Positions 59,766 to 64,000 of a DNA stretch of 64,000 bases are shown here, piece after piece. Made by a program: the position numbers and the translations under genes. The stretch is taken from NCBI GenBank assembly GCA_039619475.1, contig CM077115.1, positions 595,969,643 through 596,033,642 of the forward strand, given 5' to 3'. Position 1 is the stretch's first letter; each line of letters starts with the position of its first letter. The notes below the pieces were generated by a model that made no database searches, had not been told where the DNA came from, and saw only the letters and a list, made by a program, of their open reading frames with translations. The stretch is from Icerya purchasi. Its lineage: Eukaryota > Arthropoda > Insecta > Hemiptera > Monophlebidae.

Positions 59766-61344
59766 TAAATTCAATTATTAATTTTCTTAAAATAAACAGA
59801 ATAGCTAAATTAATATAGTTATAAACCCCGCACAGTGTGTCGCGATAGTCGCAGCAGTTAAATCCGGCAGACTGTAGCTTAGAGGATTAAACGGGGAAAA
59901 AAAAACACTCCTTTCACAATATAGAAATATTAAAAATAAAAATAAAAAAAAAAAAAACGGTTGGTAAATGTACGTCTATATGGAATAAAATTAAGAGGAA
60001 AAAGCCGGCCAGATTGAATGTTCGAAAATGTTCTGGAACCCGACTAAGCGGGAAAAATACGGGGCAAAAAAAATTAGTATGTTCAATATATACATATTTT
60101 TTAATTAGATTCGTCAACATGGATATTGGCCCAAGAGCTGGAAAAAAGAAGAGAAAGAGAATCAGATTTTTATGAGATGTAAGATAGCCGACAAAAATGT
60201 ATCAAGCGTTTGGATGACAGAAGGAAAAGGAACAGAAAGAATAAATGAAGCGCTGTAGGGAGTGGGAACACTGCTTGATAAAAGATCAATATATTAAGAG
60301 ACGGTAAAATTTGTATAGTATTTTTCGGTTCATGGCCGGAATCGAACAAGTACCCTAGCCGACCTATCAAACGTTTCGAGGAACTAGAATGTTGTAATTG
60401 GTGTTATAATACGAAGAAATTAGATTAACAAGAAAAAGAAACATACGAAATTTTTCGAAAAGGCAGTAAGAAAAATCTAAGTGCATTTAACAAGATTTAA
60501 TTGAAAAAATAAACTAAGTTTCAATTAAATTTTTGTCAACTACAAAGACGAAGAAGAAGAAAAAAAGAACGAAATCCGAAAATAAATAAATAAAAATAAC
60601 AGAACGTACTTTCCATCAAGACTGACCGATATAGAGTATTCTTCGGTCGCTATTGTAAACGTTAAAGCAAAAGTAACGAGGAAAAATAAATCAAAAACAC
60701 AACAATCGAAATAGGTGAAATTAAAAGATCCCTTTACGCCTATAATATAACAATATTATTTGACGAAATAAAATTAAACATTAAAAATAGAATTTTTTCT
60801 ACGAACATATTAATGTGAGCGATACAGCGGATAAATACCGAGGGGGACATCAGTTTATTAAATAGACGATTTCTGTAAATTGTTTACGATTAAAAAACGG
60901 ATTGCTTCGATTACTTTTACAGGATTTATTTGGCATGCGATAATGCATGAAGTTAAAAGATGCGGAGCAGTACCCATACCTGTATACCGCAATGTGACAA
61001 ACCCGCGGAAAAAAGAATAGAACTTGAAATTGGCATACATCACGGAAATGCCGATAAATGAGAACAACATTAAAGCGATTTCGTAGACTGCTAATACAAG
61101 ATGGACCGTGAATTCGTTAACATTTGAAAAAATCGTATTAAAAAAACAAACTATTATACATGTATTAGAAATTATTTATGCACGACATAGTCAATTCGTG
61201 GGAATTTAACATTTAAAAATAACATCATCTAAAGGACCACCGTATCGATTTTTACATTCTTCTAGGCGAGTACCAAAATATCGAGTACTCGTCGGCAAAG
61301 AGACGATCGCAGACATTTCTTTACTGATTTGTTCTTTTAGTTGA
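59766..61344. other. DNA without recognised gene
   Basis: A+T-rich with A-runs. A GTTCGATTCC box-B-like sequence on the - strand near 60345 has no box A at the right distance. Open frames here are short and unmatched. Confidence 0.45.
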
Positions 61345-61970
61345 ATCAGTGCTTTTGTGGTTTATGGATGTAGACACGGTTCTTTAAATAAGCCCACAAA
61401 AAGAAGTCTGCTGCGAATAAATCTGGACTCCTGGGTAGCCATGGGATGTCGCCTCTCCTGGAAATTAGCTTTTCCGGAAGCATTTCTTTGACCACCAGCA
61501 GCAACTTGCGTGACAAATGACTCCATTTTGCTGAAACCATGTGTAGCGATTGTAGCCAAAAGATTCCAGTAGCTTCGATGCCACGAACTCCTGTATAACG
61601 CATTTTCACATATACTCAGCGGCATTTTAACGGTGAAGGTAGAAATGGGCTTCGTCGGAAGAAAACAAGACGTTGTCAAAATGACTGTATCGATCCACAA
61701 TACACATTGTTTCGCTATATGATTGACGTGTACATTTAAATACCATTAGATGTTAGTTGCTGCACTGCCATCTGGATCTCTTACATAGGGATGTAATTTC
61801 AAATCTAATCTCAAAATATACAGATGTGCGGGATAATCCTAATTTAGCCGAACGTTTGCGCGTCGATAAATGTGGATCACGTCGAACTGAAACGGAGACT
61901 CTTTCTCCACGTTCTCTTCGCTCTCCGAGAAGTCCGTGGACCGCCGGTTTAGATTGTAGGCCCAAAACAA
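61345..61970 (-). pseudogene. Decayed mariner/Tc1-type transposase
   Basis: On the - strand, across frames: PHLSTRKRSAKLGLSRTSV (about 61880-61825), a helix-turn-helix of the N-terminal DNA-binding region; then DEAHFYLH (about 61660), containing the second part of the DDE/D site (SDEAHF); TWFQQNGVICHA (about 61540); and, intact, EKLISRRGDIPWLPRSPDLF followed by AADFFLWAYLKNRVY (about 61460-61370), in which the D of ADFFLW is the third catalytic Asp. Part of the middle is deleted and there are stops, so it is inactive. Terminal repeats were not identified at its borders. Confidence 0.8.
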
Positions 61971-62253
61971 GTTTTTTTTTTTCATTTTTCTTTTTTTTTA
62001 GCTCATCTTATTCAGCATACGTTCGCGTGCATTTTGATGTACTACTCATAGGCATTTTAAAAATAAACAGTTGTAAAAATCTCAGAAAAGTAATAGAAAG
62101 TCTAATAAATAAAAATGTCAAAAAATAAGAAAAAATTGGTATTTAAACCAAATCATATTTTCATTATTAGTTTGTTGCTTGATGATTGTAAATTCTTACT
62201 GTTTTCAATGTTAGTGAGTTTTTAGAAATTTCTTTTGACATTTGTTAGTAAAT
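61971..62253. other. 5' flank of the Mutator-like gene
   Basis: T-rich, with no convincing promoter element. An open frame at 61757-62128 (+) overlaps the antisense mariner relic and is not considered real. Confidence 0.4.
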
Positions 62254-62281
62254 ATGCCGCGGACAAAGAAGTTTGGTAAAA

Positions 62282-62289
62282 ATAAGTTT
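62282..62289 (+). repeat. Target-site duplication, left copy of Penelope insertion
   Basis: ATAAGTTT, repeated at 63436-63443, flanks the Penelope-like copy. The second copy lies in the same reading frame of the interrupted Mutator-like gene. Confidence 0.8.
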
Positions 62290-63168
62290 GATGAAAATAG
62301 TAGTAATACTGAAAATGACATTCTAAATGATTTAAATAAAATTCACAAAAATATTCATTATACTATGGAAAAAGAAGAAAATAACAAAATAAATTTCTTA
62401 GATATAACAATAATAAAATCAAAGGATAAGTTAACATATAATATTTATAGAAAACAAACCACCACTGATAATATAGTTCATAAAACATCAAATCACCCAA
62501 ACCAACATAAATATGCTTACTTCATGACTGCAATAAATAGATTATTAACTACACCCATGAATATAAATAAAAAACAAATAGAAATTAATATATTAAAGAC
62601 TTTGGCAAGAAATAATGGTTATGACGAACAAATAATAGATAAACTAATTCACAAAATAAAATCAAAATCAAAATATATACAAAAATTAAGAGTCAATAAT
62701 GCTACTAACAATAAAGGATGGATAACATTCACATTTATAAACAATAACATATACAAATTAACCAATTTATTCAAAAAACAAGGTTTAAATGTAGCATTCA
62801 AAACTAAAAATAATTTAAGATATAAAATAAACACCTTAAATTTAAAAAATAATAATATTTATGAAAATAGTGGTATATATAAAATAAATTGTACTGATTG
62901 TGAGAAATCATACATTAATTGCAGATATAAAGAACATATAAAAGCATTTAATAATAATGAAATAGAAAAATCAACCTATGCAGAACATCTAATTAAAAAT
63001 AAACATAAACCTAATTCAATAGAAAATACTGTAACCATCCTGGCCACTTATCACAAAGGGAATAATATGAACATTGCAGAAAATTATTATATAAATAAAT
63101 ATAAAAATAATATTTTAAATGACCAAACACCTAATAATAATAATCCACTGTTTAATATAAAAATTTAA
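62290..63168 (+). CDS. Penelope-like protein fragment: RT end plus GIY-YIG endonuclease
   Basis: Coding part of a 5'-truncated Penelope-like element. The open frame itself starts at 62242 in the host Mutator-like gene; from codon 17 (62290) it is Penelope sequence. NKINFLDITI and YRKQTTTDNIVHKTSNHPNQ are the end of the reverse transcriptase, where FLD-(I/V)-x-I and H-x-x-SNHP are conserved. A Lys/Asn-rich linker precedes the endonuclease: SGIYKINCTDCEKSYI (G211 to I225), then directly CRYKEHIKAF, KSTYAEHLIKNKHK and IAENYYINKYKNN. Between YI and RYKEH, about 8-9 residues normally follow YIG and include the catalytic Arg region; these are deleted, so the nuclease should be dead. The ORF is unbroken for 308 codons, suggesting a recent insertion. 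Confidence 0.88.
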   Translation, partial: DENSSNTENDILNDLNKIHKNIHYTMEKEENNKINFLDITIIKSKDKLTYNIYRKQTTTDNIVHKTSNHPNQHKYAYFMTAINRLLTTPMNINKKQIEINILKTLARNNGYDEQIIDKLIHKIKSKSKYIQKLRVNNATNNKGWITFTFINNNIYKLTNLFKKQGLNVAFKTKNNLRYKINTLNLKNNNIYENSGIYKINCTDCEKSYINCRYKEHIKAFNNNEIEKSTYAEHLIKNKHKPNSIENTVTILATYHKGNNMNIAENYYINKYKNNILNDQTPNNNNPLFNIKI

Positions 63169-63330
63169 CTTTTTGTCTTCTTGTTTTATTTTATATTTTA
63201 TATTAATTATTAGCATTTTCAACCTATTGATTTTTATACCTGCTATGTTTATTCCTTTTTACATCTCTATATATACACATGTATTCCCTATATTTACTTC
63301 AGTATGTCTTAAGTTTCCTTTAAGTTAGTG

Positions 63331-63367
63331 TTAGCTGATGATGGGTTATGCCCGAAAACGTTTCTAA
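63331..63367 (+). ncRNA. Hammerhead ribozyme motif in Penelope 3' region
   Basis: TTAG, CTGATGA, T, GGG-TTATG-CCC, GAAA, ACGTT, T, CTAA. This follows the hammerhead layout: stem I UUAG/CUAA (4 bp, perfect), core CUGAUGA, stem II GGG/CCC with a 5-base loop, GAAA, loopless stem III AAC/GUU, cleavage base U. One extra U lies between the core and stem II. Penelope-like elements are known to carry hammerheads of this minimal stem-III kind, which often act as dimers. Stem II is short, so the activity of this copy is uncertain. Confidence 0.7.
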
Positions 63368-63591
63368 ATAGGTATTTATCTAATTTATTGTTCTATATTG
63401 TTTGTTATTAAAGTTTGTTTTATTATATATATTATATAAGTTTAAAGACAATCGTTTCACAAGAAAATCAAGTGTAGTGGTTGATAAAAGTAAAGTGTTG
63501 GATAATACTGAACCTAGGCTATCAACTGCTAATAGTTCTATTAATGAAAATATTGCTTCTACATCTACACCTCTTTCATAAAGTAAAAGAA

Positions 63592-63670
63592 GACCGAATC
63601 TACATTTAACTGATCCTTCTCCTTCCTTTCGTTTCTGGGCGAAGATCCTTTGTTGATATGCCCAAAGGGG

Positions 63671-63699
<29 letters not shown>
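63592..63699 (+). mobile_element. Short poly(A)-tailed retro-insertion
   Basis: About 80 bp (GACCGAATCT... to ...CCCAAAGGGGGGTT) followed by an A-run of about 28, flanked by AAAGTAAAAGAA at 63580-63591 and again at about 63700-63711. A tailed insert between 12-bp duplications is the product of L1/RTE-type target-primed reverse transcription. The insert has no frame, and its source family is unknown; it is probably the 3' end of a non-LTR element or a SINE. Confidence 0.7.
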
Positions 63700-63707
<8 letters not shown>

Positions 63708-64000
63708 AGAAAACTCGAGTATATTGATCTATGTAGAGAAGATTCCTATTATGTATCATCAGAAAACAAATCTGGATATGTGATTGTAGATTTATCAGTT
63801 TTATGTAACATTTTGGCATCATTCGAGTACTTCCAATGCAACGGTAATGGGCTGGATATTTCAGAACTAGCCTCTAATAGAGCAAGTTTGTGCTACCAAT
63901 TACAGATCAAATGTAATTCCTGTAAATATTTTCAAGAATTTTATACTAGTAAGAAAGGTAATATAATCAATTGTATGATGTGAACAAGCGCTGGATTTTT

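Larger units (their letters stand above)
62290..63435 (+). mobile_element. Penelope-like element, 5'-truncated insertion, copy C
   Basis: 1,146 bp between two copies of ATAAGTTT. It contains the fragmentary ORF (to 63168), about 160 bp of 3' non-coding DNA, a hammerhead-type fold (63331-63367) and a T/A-rich end, TATTATATATATTAT. It inserted in the Mutator-like gene in the same orientation, exactly between codons 12 and 13 of that gene's reading frame as deduced from the flanks. The 5' truncation removes the RT palm. Confidence 0.88.
62254..64000 (+). pseudogene. Mutator-like transposon gene, split by two insertions, runs off the window
   Basis: Starts MPRTKKFGKNKF at 62254, is interrupted at 62290 by a Penelope-like copy and resumes after 63443 with KDNRFTRKSS. 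A second interruption (63592-63699) splits it before CREDSYYVSSENKSGYVIVD (from about 63728). The last part has LSVLCNILASFEYFQCNGNG, KCNSCKYFQEFYTSKKG and, after a frameshift, YDVNKRW. These match the conserved N-terminal region of the Mutator-like proteins common in arthropod genomes: (V/L)VD-x-S-x-L, paired C-x-x-C-type cysteines, EF(F/Y)TSKK, Y-x-VN(K/R)R. Subtracting both insertions gives one continuous frame except for one TAA (63578-63580) and the terminal frameshift. The rest of the protein, including any catalytic region, lies outside the window. Confidence 0.75.

Noticed and set aside
60335..60365. tRNA gene or SINE head on the - strand (GTTCGATTCC)
   Set aside because: No A box at the proper distance and no cloverleaf could be drawn.
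61757..62128. 123-codon frame on the + strand
   Set aside because: It lies opposite the helix-turn-helix part of the decayed mariner transposase, which explains its good composition; its end is poly-Phe from a T-run.
1..64000. CRISPR array, prophage, operon or bacterial insertion sequence
   Set aside because: No regularly spaced repeats, ribosome-binding sites or dense coding; the sequence is clearly of animal nuclear type.

Overview
This window reads as A+T-rich animal nuclear DNA, most likely from an insect. The evidence is spliced genes with GT-AG introns, introns up to about 14 kb, many poly(A)/poly(T) tracts and (TA)n runs, and a dense mix of decayed transposons (Penelope-like, RTE, Jockey, I-like, Helitron, hAT, mariner, Mutator-like, tRNA-derived SINEs). 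The RTE and Mutator-like types resemble those I associate with Hemiptera, but I cannot name the species. There is no bacterial-style operon, rRNA, intact tRNA or CRISPR array.

Region by region. 1-9.6 kb: mostly A+T-rich intergenic DNA, with one decayed MULE-like transposase (1.1-1.6 kb), two copies of one hAT-type miniature element in opposite orientations (3.2 and 5.3 kb), and a third hAT-type element full of AAGCTT-like repeats (8.5-9.1 kb). 9.6-34.8 kb: one real host gene on the + strand, a CTTNBP2/CTTNBP2NL (Drosophila Nausicaa-type) homologue. I assembled it from nine exons plus a probable alternative tenth. Its introns hold a truncated Jockey copy, an almost full-length but broken I-like retrotransposon, a Helitron helicase relic with its 3' terminus, an RTE 3' end, two SINE families, small TIR elements and an antisense Penelope-like 3' end. 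35-47 kb: a gene-poor A+T-rich stretch in which I see only a second Penelope-like terminus and a SINE body. 47.6-54.5 kb: two exons of a second host gene on the - strand, encoding the C-terminal part of an NTR (TIMP/netrin-fold) domain with a basic tail. Its intron contains a decayed hAT (ZMYM1/DUF4371-like) transposase and an RTE C-terminus. 55-64 kb: further relics, namely a SINE, an RTE RT scrap, a mariner-type fold-back element, an RNase H fragment and a mariner transposase. The window ends in a Mutator-like transposon gene split by a Penelope-like insertion and by a short poly(A)-tailed insertion, each flanked by target-site duplications.

The host genes are probably unrelated: a cytoskeletal/STRIPAK-type coiled-coil protein and a secreted NTR protein. 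I found no new multi-gene system. The most interesting signals are hammerhead-ribozyme-like folds at the three Penelope-like 3' ends, two of which share a reciprocal swap of the paired core bases 3 and 8; the nested insertions at the right edge, which restore a continuous frame when subtracted; and the exon structure of the CTTNBP2NL homologue. All family assignments come from remembered motifs, with no database search.
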